Assembly (NCBI RefSeq): GCF_041296385.1
Contig: NC_091013.1
Coordinates: 36,301,475 to 36,365,474 of the forward strand
DNA: 64,000 nucleotides
Direction: 5' to 3'
Source of the DNA: Aphelocoma coerulescens
Taxonomy: Eukaryota; Chordata; Aves; Passeriformes; Corvidae
Part shown: one piece after another, positions 1 through 12,650 of the stretch
Numbering within the stretch: the stretch's first letter is position 1
How the letters are laid out: each line of letters starts with the position of its first letter
The notes under the pieces: generated by a model
What the model was told of the DNA's origin: nothing
Databases searched by the model: none
Seen by the model: only the letters and a program-made list of their open reading frames with translations
Position numbers and translations under genes: made by a program

Positions 1-337
1 GCCTGAATTAAGGTGCAAATGAGACCATATGCAGAAGTCAACTATACAGATTTTATTTAACAATAAATGTAAGCTAGAGAAAGGAACAGAAAACAGGAGA
101 CAGAGAGAGAGAGAGAGATCAAGCAGAAGATAGTCACCCCTATGGATCCAGAGGCATTCCATTACTCCTTTTTCACACTGGGCTTCTTGGTGGTGGAGTT
201 CCTGAGATTGTTCAAAACTTTTCACTATTTATACATCTCAGCAAGCAAAGGAATTAAAGCTCATTGGATACACAGTTCTCTTATTCTAATGGTTGAATGA
301 TTCCATCACTTCTAATGCCAATTCTTCCTCATGCTCA
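1..337 (-). mobile_element. Putative LTR of an endogenous retrovirus, truncated by the window edge
   Basis: Read on the minus strand, this stretch has the order expected of an LTR. A TATAAATA box lies at 233-226. About 170 bp downstream is an AATAAA signal at 57-52, followed by a T/G-containing stretch that runs off the window start. A (GA/CT)n tract sits between the two signals, inside the presumed R region. The minus-strand text just upstream (about 362-338) is purine-rich and could be a decayed polypurine tract, so I place the U3 start near the TGAGCAT at 337. The far end and any target duplication are outside the window. No gag, pol or env text is recognisable in the neighbouring 1 kb. 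It could instead be an unrelated promoter/poly(A) coincidence. The call is inferred from signal spacing, not from a family match. Confidence 0.42.
102..118. repeat. (GA)n microsatellite
   Basis: A 17-bp uninterrupted GA dinucleotide run, inside the putative LTR, with purine-rich flanks. It is short and probably polymorphic in length. Confidence 0.9.
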
Positions 338-1826
338 GTCTTCCTCTTCTTTTGAGTTGGTTTCTTGAGTTGATGGGCTGTGAGTCAGTCATCATGATCT
401 CCCCCTGGCAGAACTATCTTTTACCCATCAGAGCTGATTTCAGCACACATGCTGAGTTGGCTTTCCTTTTGTTAGACCAGTGATATGCATAGAAGAAATT
501 GCTTCATTACACTGTTTTCCACAGTGGGAAATTTTTTCTGGACGTGTTAACCAGGATGAGATAGTCAGATCTTGCCTCCACCAGGCCTGGAGTTAGCGTC
601 ATCCTGTCACTCCATTCTGTGCTTATCTCATGGTAAAGTGTACAGAGACAGGCAACTGTGCTCTTTAGCAAACAAAACCTGAGCTGTTTCATTAAGCCTA
701 TAGTGTAGTTTTTCAAATTTTCCTAAAAGAAATACACTAAGGCAAAAATTCTTTTCATTCGAAATTAAGTCCGAAATCACATAATTCTTGCAGAATTCTA
801 CTCAAGAAGGCAAAGAAATATGGTTTTAGGTTTGTAAATGATTTAGACAAACGATGAGAGATCCAATACTGTTATGCAGAGAATCTTCTGTAAAAACCTG
901 GGTCTTACTAAAGTGACAGATATGATTTAAAATGTTCTGCTACTATTATCTGCCTCCCTTTCAGCAACACTGTTGGAAATCTACAAGTATGGTAAACAGG
1001 GTGCAGACTGGTTTGATCTTACCCCAGCTGGGGCAGCACTGGTCCACAAGAGGTATGCCTGAATTGGTGCCTCTGTGCTAGAGACCTTCATCAGTCCAGT
1101 CATGCTGGCCAAAGATACACAGTGGGAGGAAAACTTAGTAAGCAGTGAAGTTTACCCTCTTTGTCTCTTAATTCTGTGGAAATGATCAAATTCAGTCTGA
1201 TTTAGTCTATGAATGATTGGTGTTTCTCATGTGACCTTCTGAGATGTCATTATTTAAATATGGTGTGGAGATATTTTTATTGATGGAAAGGACATCTCAA
1301 ATTTTAATGTATATAATAAATCATCAACTAATAATGTATATTTTCAGCTTTTACCAGTGAAAATCCCCATGAAATGAGACTTGAGTGGTAAATTTTATGT
1401 CTCTCAATTGTTTCTCATTTTTAGCTATTTGAAACAGCAGTGGAATGCAATCTTAATGATGCATTTCAAATATATATACTTAATACTTGTATGCTGTATT
1501 GAGGTATTCTGAATCATATTTCAAATCTATTGCAAAAATTGGTGAAAAATTCAAAATAAAAATAACATTATTATAATAAACTAATGCCACTTACTGGCTT
1601 GAAACTAAAATGAAGCATCTGCTCTGTCATGGGAATTATTTAGCACCAATGTTTTACTTTCAGAAGTTTATTTAATATTTTAATTGGAATTTCATATCTA
1701 ATGACTTGTAGGATATAGCTCAAGACTAGGTTTCAAAGTAGTGTAGAATATAATAAATGTTAATGAAGAGAAAGTAAGATAAATTTTAAAATGTTAATAT
1801 TTGCAGCAGAAGACATATTAAGTTCT
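338..1826. other. AT-rich unique sequence, nothing recognised
   Basis: The largest minus-strand open frame here (507-716, 69 codons) matches no family I recognise. It lies on the same strand as the putative LTR, so a decayed proviral interior is conceivable but unsupported. From 1200 onward the sequence is very AT-rich, with TATATA-type stretches near 1470-1480. No splice-bounded exon is apparent. Confidence 0.5.
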
Positions 1827-2240
1827 ATTCCTTTGTTCCTTGTCTTTCTTTTTTTCTTTGGTTGTATCTCTAGAGATTTCCTGTTATCCTTTTAGTGTTC
1901 TTGACTTATTCTACCTACCTCCTTTCCTCTAGTTACAGATTCACAGAAAAAAATTATTCAAAAATCTTTTTTTCATCAATTAATTCTTTTCCTTTGATTT
2001 AATTATTTTCTTTTTCTATCTTTAACTTTTCTAAGCCTTTTTATTCGTTATTATCCTATAATTTTCTCTTTCTTCTTGCATTTTTCTCATTTGTCTCATG
2101 TAAATAATATTCTCTGCCACTACCTTTCTATAAGATTCCCCCTTTCCTTCTTTTTTCCATTTTTCTCTTGTCTTTTCCTTCTTCTCATCCTCCCTCAATC
2201 TGTTGTGTTTCCCTGTACTTTTCTTCTCTTTCCTATCATA
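1827..2240. repeat. Pyrimidine-rich low-complexity domain (plus strand C/T)
   Basis: About 400 bp in which the plus strand is dominated by T and C, with repeated TTCCTT, TTTTCT and CTTCTT-like words and few purines except isolated A/G. It is irregular rather than a clean microsatellite. The strand asymmetry is clear by eye and is unlike the balanced AT-rich flanks. Confidence 0.65.
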
Positions 2241-3159
2241 AACTGATCATTAGTCTGTTACCAACAAATCAGCATCTAAAAGCTGGATTTTAGAACAATG
2301 TTCTGAATCTACATCCCTAGCAAAAAAAGCAAAAGTTGTAACACCATTGCTTTCATGTTATATTCATATTGATTGTAGATTACAGTGCAACACTCCAGAA
2401 TGCTTTTATTTTCTAATATTTATATTGTAGTGGAGCACAAATACCTCATTCTTGGATAAGAAGACAAGGACAAGTATTTGGACTTCTAAGTATGGGACAA
2501 GTACAGAATGAGAAAACATTAGGAAATAAGAGACAATAACACTATTTTTCTTCAGGAAACATTTATTATATTTTGCTCTATGGTGGATCATACTAGAGAG
2601 TGATTAAAATAAATATTCAGGGAAATGGATGAAATATATTCAGATGCAATCACAGATTGAAGTGTGATTCACATTTCAAGTTTCTATTGTTGCCATTCAA
2701 GATGGTACTTAATATGAGCAATGCAGTGAGATCAAGATGCAGCTCAGTAGTCAACATCAGTGATAAGAGCTTTTTGAGTCTTAATTTGTGTATAATTGTG
2801 TCTGAATAGCAGCTTTTTTTTTAAAAATGTCCTTTTTATTACTCTGATTTACTAATAGTACAGACAAAGAAATGAAGAATGTTAATCTAGTGCTGTGTGG
2901 AAAGCAGAAGGACCTGGAAATCAACAGAGAATTGAAGAGAGTTCTTCATTCACTACTTTTCTTTGCAGAGTCAAAGCCTATTAACTGCTTTTAAAAATTA
3001 ATTGAATACATATAATGAACCCCATTCCACAGGTCACATGGGTTTTTGGGAACTCTTTAGAAGAACTCATAGATCCATCACTTTAAAATGTAAAAAGTTT
3101 TCCTACCATGAAATTACAGACAGATAATAAAGAAGAGACATATGACAACAGATGAAGAT
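2241..3159. other. AT-rich unique sequence, nothing recognised
   Basis: No repeat family, RNA gene or plausible exon is visible. The one open frame (2406-2591, minus) is AT-driven and shows no motif. Confidence 0.5.
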
Positions 3160-3545
3160 CTGGCAGATTCTTCCTTCCAGACATTGCCCAAATAAACAGA
3201 GAGCAGGGCAGAATGACCTGTTAAGTAGTGCCCTTGCCCTTAAAAGCAGCTGGAGAGCAAGCCTTCTCTGGTACTGTTCTGAAGCTCTGTAGCGGCAGCT
3301 AAATGTGGGGACGTGCAGGATCTGTGGAGCTCCGCCTTTCCCAGGTCCAGCCCGCTGCAAGGCTGAACACGTACTCCCAGCAGAGACACGTGCACAGTGT
3401 TAACATAGCTGGGTGCACAGACTGACAAAAGTGTGTCTTTTTTGGCACAGCTCTCATCCCAACATGGGCAGCACTGACTGTTCCTCTGCTCTGGTTTATC
3501 AGCGTGGGAGATTGTTAGCGGAGTATATAAACACCCACAGAGTAC
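3160..3545. promoter_or_regulatory. CpG- and GC-richer island with E-box and TATA-like site
   Basis: Eight CpG dinucleotides fall between about 3290 and 3520, while neighbouring segments of similar size hold one or two. A palindromic E-box CACGTG lies at 3387-3392 and a TATA-like TATATAAA at 3524-3531 on the plus strand. The segment also contains open frames on the minus strand (3240-3560 and 3103-3360), but these look like by-products of the higher GC. It could be a promoter, an enhancer, or the remnant of an LTR whose ends are lost. The compositional shift is seen directly; the regulatory role is inference. Confidence 0.35.
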
Positions 3546-6500
3546 ACAAGTCTCTTGCACACCTACCTTTACATGCTCAGTCCACTTCTTAGCAGATCTC
3601 TAAGCCACAGCTTCTCTGAGTTGCTAACAATGGGCACTCAGGACCCTCCAGCTTGTGGTGCCTCATTCTTTTTTCCCTAGGCCAGCCAGTGTTGCCACCT
3701 TTTCCTTCGTATTTGTTCTCTCACAGCCACCTTGTTCCCTTCCTTTCCTTACCTTTGACTCTTCTCCTTAGCATCACCTAATGTTTGTCACATCCTGTAA
3801 TCCCCTGAAAACATCTTTTGATAAGTTTCATGCACACCCCCAGACTTCTGCTGCCAGTAAGTACCATGTGCATTGAGACAGCAAGCTCCTTCAGTTGCAT
3901 GCAATTAGAGGGAGAAAGCTCTGACCAGAGACAATGGTCTCATTGTATGTTCTTAGAGATTAACCATTAGATAATTTAACAAAAATTACTCCCACATGTC
4001 AGGTAGAATTCAACATTTTCTTATAACAGACATAGATAAACTGCACAGATTATTTAAGATACTTATACCTGAGGAGAAAAGGGGCACACCCGTTTGAGAC
4101 ATCTCTTATGGGAAAGAGATCTCATATAATCATGTATATGTATTTTTCACCTCTAAATGCTTTATGTCTTCATTTACCATAAATATAATTTGAATGAATG
4201 GTTTTATGCAGATGTCAAACTTTAACATGGCTAAAGAATATGTTGTGGCCAATATATGATTTAATATAATTAGGTATTAAAAAGGAAAATAAATAATAGG
4301 TAAATAATTTACTGATTGATGGAAATAATTGGATGGAAGTCTAGTCCTCTGAGGAGAACAAGTTGATATTTGAAGTTAGTATAGTTTTGGTTGCTTGAGA
4401 TATGATTCTACCACCAGTTATTTTGTAATAACATGTCGAATAGCAGTAAAAACATTTAATTCATTTTTTTATAAAGAGGTTATCTCCATGAAACATTCAA
4501 TATGGTTTAATTTATGCTTTTTATTTAGGCCAGGAGGAATAAAATAAATGCAATTACAATTATACAAGTAAATGTTATTTCAAACCCTCTAGCAGCAGGA
4601 AATGGCTTCATAACAAAATTATGTAACAGCTGCTATCACTAGTGATTAGCTTGGTAATGTTTTCTCTCTCTTTTTCATTTATCAATAAGAGTTATTTCAT
4701 GGCATTATCTTCAACAGGTTGGGTAGTGAGGAAGAAATAAAGCAGATACAGGGTATACATGTAAATAGGGAAGTGGTGAAGCAGTCTACATTCTTTTATT
4801 TTGACACAGAAATGTCTTAGGTCTTCGTTGTACAGTGAGTCAGTTGTTACCTATATGCTTTGTTTTATTTTTGATCACTAGAATGACCAGTGATTGTTTG
4901 AAATGAAACAAGCCCTTGGTTTACTTGGCATCAATATTTGTGAAAGACTGAAAGTTCTGTCTGCAAACCAGAAATAAGATGATTTTGTCATAGTTAAATT
5001 TTATGTATGGATTGTATGGTAGATGCATAGTTAAACCAGCATAGTTATGCAGTTAGAATTGCTGGAAAGTCATCTGGGTTTTCTGGGTCAGTCGAGCTAT
5101 GAACAAAACTGGAAATAAATATTAGCTAAGAAAAAAAAAAGTGTATTTTCCCAAGAACCGAAGAACATTGTGTGTACTGAGCAACACTGCAAATATAATG
5201 TGATAAAATGAGGAGGATGTTAATGCCTATCTTTAGAGACCTATCTGCTAGCAATCATTGATGTAATGTGTGGAGAAAATTATTTTGCCCACAAGCTTCT
5301 GTATACAATAAATTCTGTAAATAAAGTTGCTAAAAGAAGTAAAAAGCATATGTAAGTCCATAATCAGTAGAGCTCATTTTAGACAAAGAGTCAGTTTGAT
5401 CCTAAAACTTGGTATTTACCAGGTACAATCAGGTATTTATTACTCCTTGCCCAAGTAGTTGTTTCTCAGTCCATCGACAGCTCTGACTTGTGTTGGAGAA
5501 CGTCCTTATGTTGTAATACCTGTATTGCCCCTTTAAACATGCTGCTCTCAATAGCATGTATATCAACCTTGTTGATTTTCCAGCAAGTCATGCCTCAGGC
5601 AACCTTTGAAGAGGTTGGTTCAGCTGCCATGGATCTATTCTAGCTGTGGCTATCAGAGGAATTGTCTATTTCTAGATGACCCCCATACTTCTGGGAAAAA
5701 TGTGCAGTTGCATTTTGGCAAAACCAATTATGTTCACATGCTTTTCCTTTTAAAATAAATTAAAGATCAGTTCATTCTACATGCCAGCTTCTAGTGAACA
5801 TCGTAAGTCGTTTTCATTTTCTGTTTTTGGTATTAACTTAGCGTTTCCCACAAAATTCCTGAGTAGCATGTTACCTTACTTTTGAAAAGCACTGTTAGTT
5901 CACTCCTGCAGCTGTTTTCTCACTGGCAATGGAAACAGAGATAAATTCTGTATATATTCTAAGAGCAAGTAACTTGTTTCCCTTTATGTATATTTTCAGC
6001 CTAGAATAAATTGAACATAAAGGGAGGAATTTGTAATTTATTACATCTACATTAGCAAGACCTAGACTACTAGGACCTAGCATTATCTAGACTGCATTTC
6101 TTAAGAGTGCAAAGGCTGCCTTAAGTTAAGAGATCAAAACAAAGCATAAATTTTCCTCTGCCAGATCATTTTTGCCCTGGAGTCTTGCAAAGAAATCCCC
6201 ACACAACAAACTAACCCACCGTAATCTGCACACCTGGTAAGACAAAAAATTCCATGTTCATTTCAAAAAAGAACTTTTAGTCATCTGCAATTCAGCCATG
6301 TTTCAGTAATTGCTATCACTTATATTTGATTGTTTAGGGACCTTTCTCTCACCCTCCTCTGTCTTTCAATCTCCCTTTTTTATTTTTTTTTAATTGTGTG
6401 GTTCTTGAAATGCAATGAAGAGTTAGAGATGGCAGCTGTCAGGAGAAAGCATATAGCAAAAAGGATATGTAAATAATAAGCCCAAATATTCCTTCAGTCC

Positions 6501-7259
6501 CTAAGGAGCAGAAGCAATCAAAGACATTGTTTCTGACTCACTCAATGAAAAATAGTCTAAGCAAAGGTGCCCATGCTGAGAAAGCCAGAAATGCTTTAGA
6601 AAGTTCTAGTTACAAAGAGAGAATACAGAAAATATTACATATGGAAATGAAATAAAATATGCAAGCATATTAAGAACTGATTTACCTTTTAAAAACAGTA
6701 ATCTCATTCCTTGTGTCAGAATAAAACCCTCCAAAATATGAATTTGAGTTCTGATATGCAGTCCTGGCTAAAAGTTCAAGGAATCAACCATCCCTTAAAC
6801 ATGGTAGGATATCACAGAGTTGCAAAAAAATTCAGGTTATCAGTGACTCCTGGTATTCATCGAACACAGACACCCGCTCAAAGCAGAACTAACTTCAAAG
6901 TAGATCAGTTTGCTCAAGATTTTAAGTCGGTTTTGAAAATCTCCAGGAGCCTCTCTGGATAACACAGCCTCGTGTATAAACACTTGCAACTGGATTATTT
7001 TTTTTCCCTTTTTCTCCAGGCAGGAATTTCCATGCTGCATTCAGCCTGTTGCCTCTTTCTGTTTTCTAGTGCACATCAGAGAATAGCCTGATTCTGTCTT
7101 TTCTATTCCCCCACTTTCTGCAGTGGGTGAATACAATTTATAAAGTCACAGGTGCATGTAGGAAAGTTTTATAGACCGTAACCTGAAGGGCTGTGTGAAA
7201 ACTACACTTCTTTCCCAGCCCCACCACAGTCAGAAGAGGATTTGTGGTGAATATTTTAC
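3546..7259. other. Unique AT-rich sequence, no gene recognised
   Basis: Contains ordinary AT-rich sequence with short homopolymers (for example an A10 run near 5130 and a T-rich stretch near 6380). The plus-strand open frame 6711-6962 (83 codons) is the cleanest one here but has no recognisable domain, no Kozak-like support and no splice context. No transposon termini were seen. Confidence 0.5.
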
Positions 7260-7319
7260 AAATAAGAATGTATGTGTGATGTTATTAGCATTCCCAAAAT
7301 TTATCCTTCCCTCCTCCAT
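7260..7319. repeat. 60-bp dispersed direct repeat, copy A
   Basis: Identical to 8817-8876 in the same orientation except for one base (C at 7309 versus G at 8866). Identity stops abruptly on both sides. The segment has no terminal repeats and no similarity to CR1 or the LTR. Confidence 0.95.
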
Positions 7320-8816
7320 TCTATTAATTTTCCAAGAAGAAAATTTTAGTCTCCCCTCCAATATGCCCTAGCATCCTCCTCTTACCCTTTCCCAATGATA
7401 CCATTTCACTAACCACTGAAGAAGTTATTTTTTCTCCCCATGACTTCTACTACACAGCCATAGCATATAAAATTTGTCCTTTTTTTGTCTCAAGAATTAC
7501 AAACCCCTAATTTTTTAAGTCTCATGTGATCATGATTATTTGTACCTGAAATAATTTCAGTACTGCCCTGGAGCAAAAATGCAGTTGGCATAAGCTTTTC
7601 TCACAGCACACTGCAAGATAGAGTTGGCTCTGGTATTTCTGATTTCCCAGCCTGCTTGTTTGACTAATTAGATGTTGGGCTCTGTAGATGGTTTTGAAGT
7701 TGTTTATTCCCTGTCTAATGACATTACATGTGTCACAGCAACTGGTAATGTGAGGTGCTCAGCTTAGAAAATACCCAGGAAACATCTGGGGTTAGACACT
7801 GCCAGTCTGCAGAGAGCCTTGTTTTCTCTTTACCCAAATAAAACATCCTAGAAAGGGAGGCAAAGAAAGAGATAAATAACAACATATTAATACTTAGGCA
7901 TCCATTACACAGATTGCTAATACAAGTTCAATATCTCAGAGAGAGGAAACAAAGGCACTGCCTCTGCTTCTGCACATTTCCCCTATTCTGCAATGTTGGC
8001 TTGAAGCATTTTATTCAATTTTGGGCAGTATCTACTTTTTAGTTTCTAGCAGATATCCTAGTAGTCTGTAGCTAAAAGTAAATGCGTATTTTTAATAAAG
8101 GAACAATAGCTTTGGGTTTTCCAGTGGATTCTAGATTTATTCCACACTTTTCTCATAAAGTACTTTTGTATTCCAAATGATCACATCTGGCAGCTGCCCA
8201 ATTAAAAGAGCCCTGCCAGCTCAAAGACACACTGCCAGAACATTAATATTCATGCTGCATTTTGGTCTTCTCATTTGTGTACTTAACTCTCTGAGACACA
8301 GGAAGGTCCGTGGGGAACACTGATGTGGGAGCTTCAGCCAGTTGTGCATCAGGATTTCATTAAAAAAACAGAGAAGAATACAAATTTTAGAAGCATAGGC
8401 CCACTGCTGCCCTTAGAGAGGTTTATTAAATAATAGCTAGCAAGCATCAGGTGGGACTATAACCTGGAAGTTGCTGAAGCTGTTGCCTATCCTAGCTTTA
8501 ATCCAGAAGATAGCTAGGACTGTGCTACAGCATCTGGAAGATATTTGAGAAAATAAAAATAAAAATAATCCAGTTCCTATAGACATCTGTAATGAGGAAA
8601 GTGTAGTATTTTGCACTTTCCAAATAAAGGAAGTCCACAAGCAAAACTCCTTTTTAACCCATCAGAAGTTATGTTAGATGAACTCAGTGTGTATTAGTTT
8701 ACATAAACAGATTCCAATACACATATTCTAAATGAATTTTATTGGAAAACATATTATTGATTTTGTAGGAATTTATTTCAAAATACATTTTTATAATATA
8801 ATAATTATAAGAAATA
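7320..8816. other. Unique sequence between the two 60-bp repeats
   Basis: About 1.5 kb without recognised genes or transposons. Stretches around 7560-7800 and 8170-8330 have more even base composition and few homopolymers, a texture often seen in conserved non-coding elements. Only an alignment could show whether they are conserved. The 67-codon minus-strand frame at 8437-8640 has no recognisable motif. Confidence 0.45.
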
Positions 8817-8876
8817 AAATAAGAATGTATGTGTGATGTTATTAGCATTCCCAAAATTTATCCTTGCCTCCTCCAT
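8817..8876. repeat. 60-bp dispersed direct repeat, copy B
   Basis: Second copy of the segment at 7260-7319, 1,557 bp downstream and in the same orientation, 59 of 60 bases identical. It sits immediately after a very AT-rich stretch (about 8755-8816), a likely fragile site and plausible insertion point. Confidence 0.95.
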
Positions 8877-11800
8877 ACCTTTAGGAATATTTTTATTATG
8901 GTCTCTGTAAAAAGAAAGCCATCATGCAATAGCTAGAGGGTATTTGGAGGAATTTTTGTGTCTCTTATATGAGCAAGAGTGGTCCAAACCTTCAAAGTGT
9001 TGATAGAACTCCAGTTAAAACTGAAAGTACTTGAAAAAGTCTTCCAGTAAAATAGCATTAGTATGGAGAAAGCTTATAGTTTTCCTCTCCTTCATTCTAA
9101 ATGGATTGTTTTCCAACACATATATAAATACTTTTTCTAGGCAGAGTGAGTTAGTGTGTTGTTTTGGTGCAAAGAACAGCATGGTTTATCATGGCCTCAC
9201 GTGATAAGAAAGGCAGGTTAAAGTGAGGGCCCAGCTCATTGCTTACTGATCACAGCACAGTCATGTCCTTTTCTTCAACTAGGTGCAGGTTATCAGCTGA
9301 ACAATTTTTCTTTCCATCAGATAAAAGCACTTGCCTTCCATTTTAAGGAAGAATTCAGTATTTTTAGAATATAACCACAAGATTGACCAAATAATCCCAG
9401 ATTCTTGCTCCTGTAGTATATTACTTTAACTTCTTATTGTTTGTCTCTATATAGAGATAAAATATTTAACTAACCTTTATTTATTGCTGCAGTTATAAAA
9501 AGGAAAAAAAAATTTTAAAAAACCCCAAAAACTGGCTTGTTTTGTAGAGGGAAGTTTGGAAAAAGGTTTTGATTGCAACCAAGATTCACTTTAACTAAAA
9601 TGTGTATGATAAAAAAAAATGTTAGGAATGGGACCTGTCATGTCATCAAAGAGAAAAAAATTCAAAGATCTTAAATAGATTTTGCCAAAATACAAACAAA
9701 CAGCAGTGTGTAAATAAAATGGCATATTACCAAATTAACCATTTTTTGACTTCAAAATTTTAGACAGATTTAGCAATCATAGACAGACAGAATTATAGAA
9801 AGCATCGGACTTTTATTTTAGCAGAGGGCAAAAGGACAGGTCAGGGTACAGACAGCTGCTAGGAGAAGGTAACACCGTCCCTCGGAGCTTGACCATCTTT
9901 TCTGCCCAGCAGTACAGAGCAGAGTATTTTATGACAGTTTAACCTCTTGCCAAACTTCATGAAGAATGCACAGCAAGTAACCATTAACTTTTGGATCTTG
10001 TGCATCACAGAAGTTCAAGTATTCTTTAGGATGAATAAACCTCTGCTAATTTTTTAGATTTTTCATCTAAAAATGTAGTGGATGAGTAGCTAATAAGACA
10101 TACACAAGAGCACAGCATTTGCCCAATATTGCTGTGACAAGTTCAGCTTATGTTACAAAACTAAGATTTAAAGAATCCATTTCAGACCCCCCAGCTAATT
10201 TAAAAAAGCAACTTGATAGTTTCAGACTATTTGCAAAAAGAATTTTTATTCAATGCTGAACATGTAAACATTAAAGACCCATTTGCTCTTCTGCTATTGT
10301 GGTCAGTCACCAAAGAACACTTTTCCATAGCAGTCTTGCGGAGAAGCCCCAGTCCCAGATAAGAAATATGTTTTTTTTAAACCAAGGAAATGTATTGTGT
10401 ACTTTCCTAATAGCATAACGTTTTACATCAACTGATAGAATAGAGAAAAAAAATCTAAGAAATGCTAATGCTAAAGAGTCTTTTCTCTATACACACATAC
10501 CCATATGCTGTGGAAATAGCTGCACAAACACAGGGATGACTTGACTCCTCTCAGACACATATGCCTATGCAATTATATATGCACTTTCAGATATTCATAG
10601 CATTCTCTAGACCAAGATCTCATTTGCTTATCTTGAAATATTTTTCCAGAAGAAAATCCAACTTGTTTTCCTGTACTAGGTTGTCTTGAATAGATACATA
10701 TTTTCTCTTTGGCTACGTAAAGCTGCACACTCACTCTAGAGAAGTGGTATTTTTCTGCTGCTATAGCACTGTACAGGAGTACTTAGAAGGGTTAATCATT
10801 AAATAATTATGCAATGAACAAAATAATTTATTTATTTTTCTTGTTGATGGCAAGAGAAAATTATAGTATAGCAACCATATTTTTAAATAGAGTGATTTTT
10901 TCAGTCAATTTCCAAGCTCTCTGTACCTGTATTATTAAAACAAATCCCTATTGAGTATCCCCATTTATGTTTCATAATTTAGTGTCTCCAGTGCTCAAAG
11001 CTGATAGTTGCCATTTCTTTTTGTCTTAATTCTATAGCTGTCTTCCTGCTCAGGTAGTCCACAAAAAGCTGTATGAGTGAAATTCTGGCCTGAAGCTGCC
11101 CAATTTTCAATTGTGAAGGAACAAGGACCTTTACTTCATTTTAAAAACGGCAATATTTTTCATTTTCCCTCAAAATGGCATGCAACCAGAAGAAGAGAAC
11201 CACAGTGGCGGGCAACAACTATGAATGTATTGTAACTAACAAAGACAGTGCTACACCACAACTCCATTTCAAAACCAGTACAGGTATCAGATATGTTAAC
11301 GTTGAGGGAAGGTTATATTTACAAAAATTTAATTAACCAAAGTATGCCTTTTCCAAAACATGGCATTGACCTCACAAAATTGTGGTATATCATGACATAG
11401 TAGGCTACCACCCACCCCATTGCCAAAATCTCCTGTTTTCCAAAACAGTGGAAATTATTGCAGTAGAAAATACTTTAAACCATTTTTTTTTAACAGCTAA
11501 CCTCCCTGAAAGAAATTTATTAATTCTCATTGCTCCATGCTGTACAGTAAAATGTGTGTCCTTTGGACTCAGTAAATTACATAAGACATGCAACAAGAAG
11601 CAACATGGTGGTACAGTAAAAAATCAGAGATAAATACAATAAGCAGCTGATAGTGGTGAGAGATTTTCGGTAAAATTACAGAATTTATTTAACTTAGAAT
11701 TATATAAATTTGTTGAGTATGATATTTCTTAGGACCAGCAGTACAACAGAATTGTTATTAAACAAATGTTTTCCAAGTAAAAGAAATATTTTTGTGGATT

Positions 11801-12489
11801 TGGCTACTTTCTTCATTCTTTCATCAAAAGGACTTAAACACAAAAAACTGCAATACTTAAAATACTCTTGTCTTGTAAAATAAAACCTAAAAATTCTTTC
11901 TCTTAACAGCTCTTGAAAATATTTGCATGACAAGTGAAAAGAAATGTCTTTCTTTTTGACGGTCTTTTCAGGTTTCTTGAGAAAAGGCAGTTTCAGCTAG
12001 GCTTGCTATTTCTGCAGCTCAAATGCTTACAACTTAAATATTTGTAAAGAGTGAGAAAAATAACTCCATTTTCTGTAGCTGATTCTGAAACCTTTGTTCC
12101 CTTTCTTTGAATAGGCGTGGGCAAACATGTAATTTGTCCTGCCTTTTGTCTAACTGCAAACAATAGATTAAGTTCAGCTGAACATGCAAGGGAAAAGACA
12201 AAAGCAAACATTGTCAAGCACTTTCCATTAGCTGGATTTTTTTTTTCTCATGAAAATGACAGAGTGCGGTGAAGCTTTTCTTCTCTTTGTTTTAATAACC
12301 GTATCCAGTGGGAATGGCTCTCAAGGAAATTGAAAGGTCAAGATGTACACACTTATGGTTGGGGTCATAGCATAGACTTGTACATCTTCAGCTGGAAGCT
12401 TTTGGATAACAACTGCGAAAAAGATGCAAAAAAGTTAAATTATTTAAGGCATAATGCAGATGGCTTTTGAGATATGATTTCTTTCCAAT
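8877..12489. other. Unique AT-rich sequence, no gene recognised
   Basis: Homopolymer-rich stretches (for example near 9505-9530) and several short open frames without motifs (11382-11633 plus, 11700-11933 minus, 11993-12217 minus). No RNA gene, transposon end or convincing exon was found. Confidence 0.5.
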
Positions 12490-12650
12490 GTACAATCTAA
12501 ATCTAACACTGTTTCAGTTTAAAGCCATTCTCCCTTGTCCTATCACTACATGCCCTTGTTAAAAGTCCCTTGCCATCTCTCTTGTAAAATCCTTGGAGCC
12601 TTCTCTTCTCCAAGTTCAAAGGTAGAACAAGCAGGGGACAGCTGGAGCCC
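12490..12650 (-). mobile_element. CR1 LINE fragment (3' part of ORF2)
   Basis: Read on the minus strand, this is the characteristic CR1 segment encoding the C-terminal end of ORF2. The plus strand shows the telltale order: CAGTTTAAAGCCATT, CTTGTCCTATCACTAC, then GAGCCTTCTCTTCTCCAA. The 3' UTR and ATTCTATG tail are absent, and some sequence is missing between the CTCTTGTAAAA and CCTTGGAGCC blocks, so it is truncated at both ends and internally deleted. Boundaries are approximate because the flanks fade into AT-rich sequence. It is an old, inactive copy. Confidence 0.8.
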
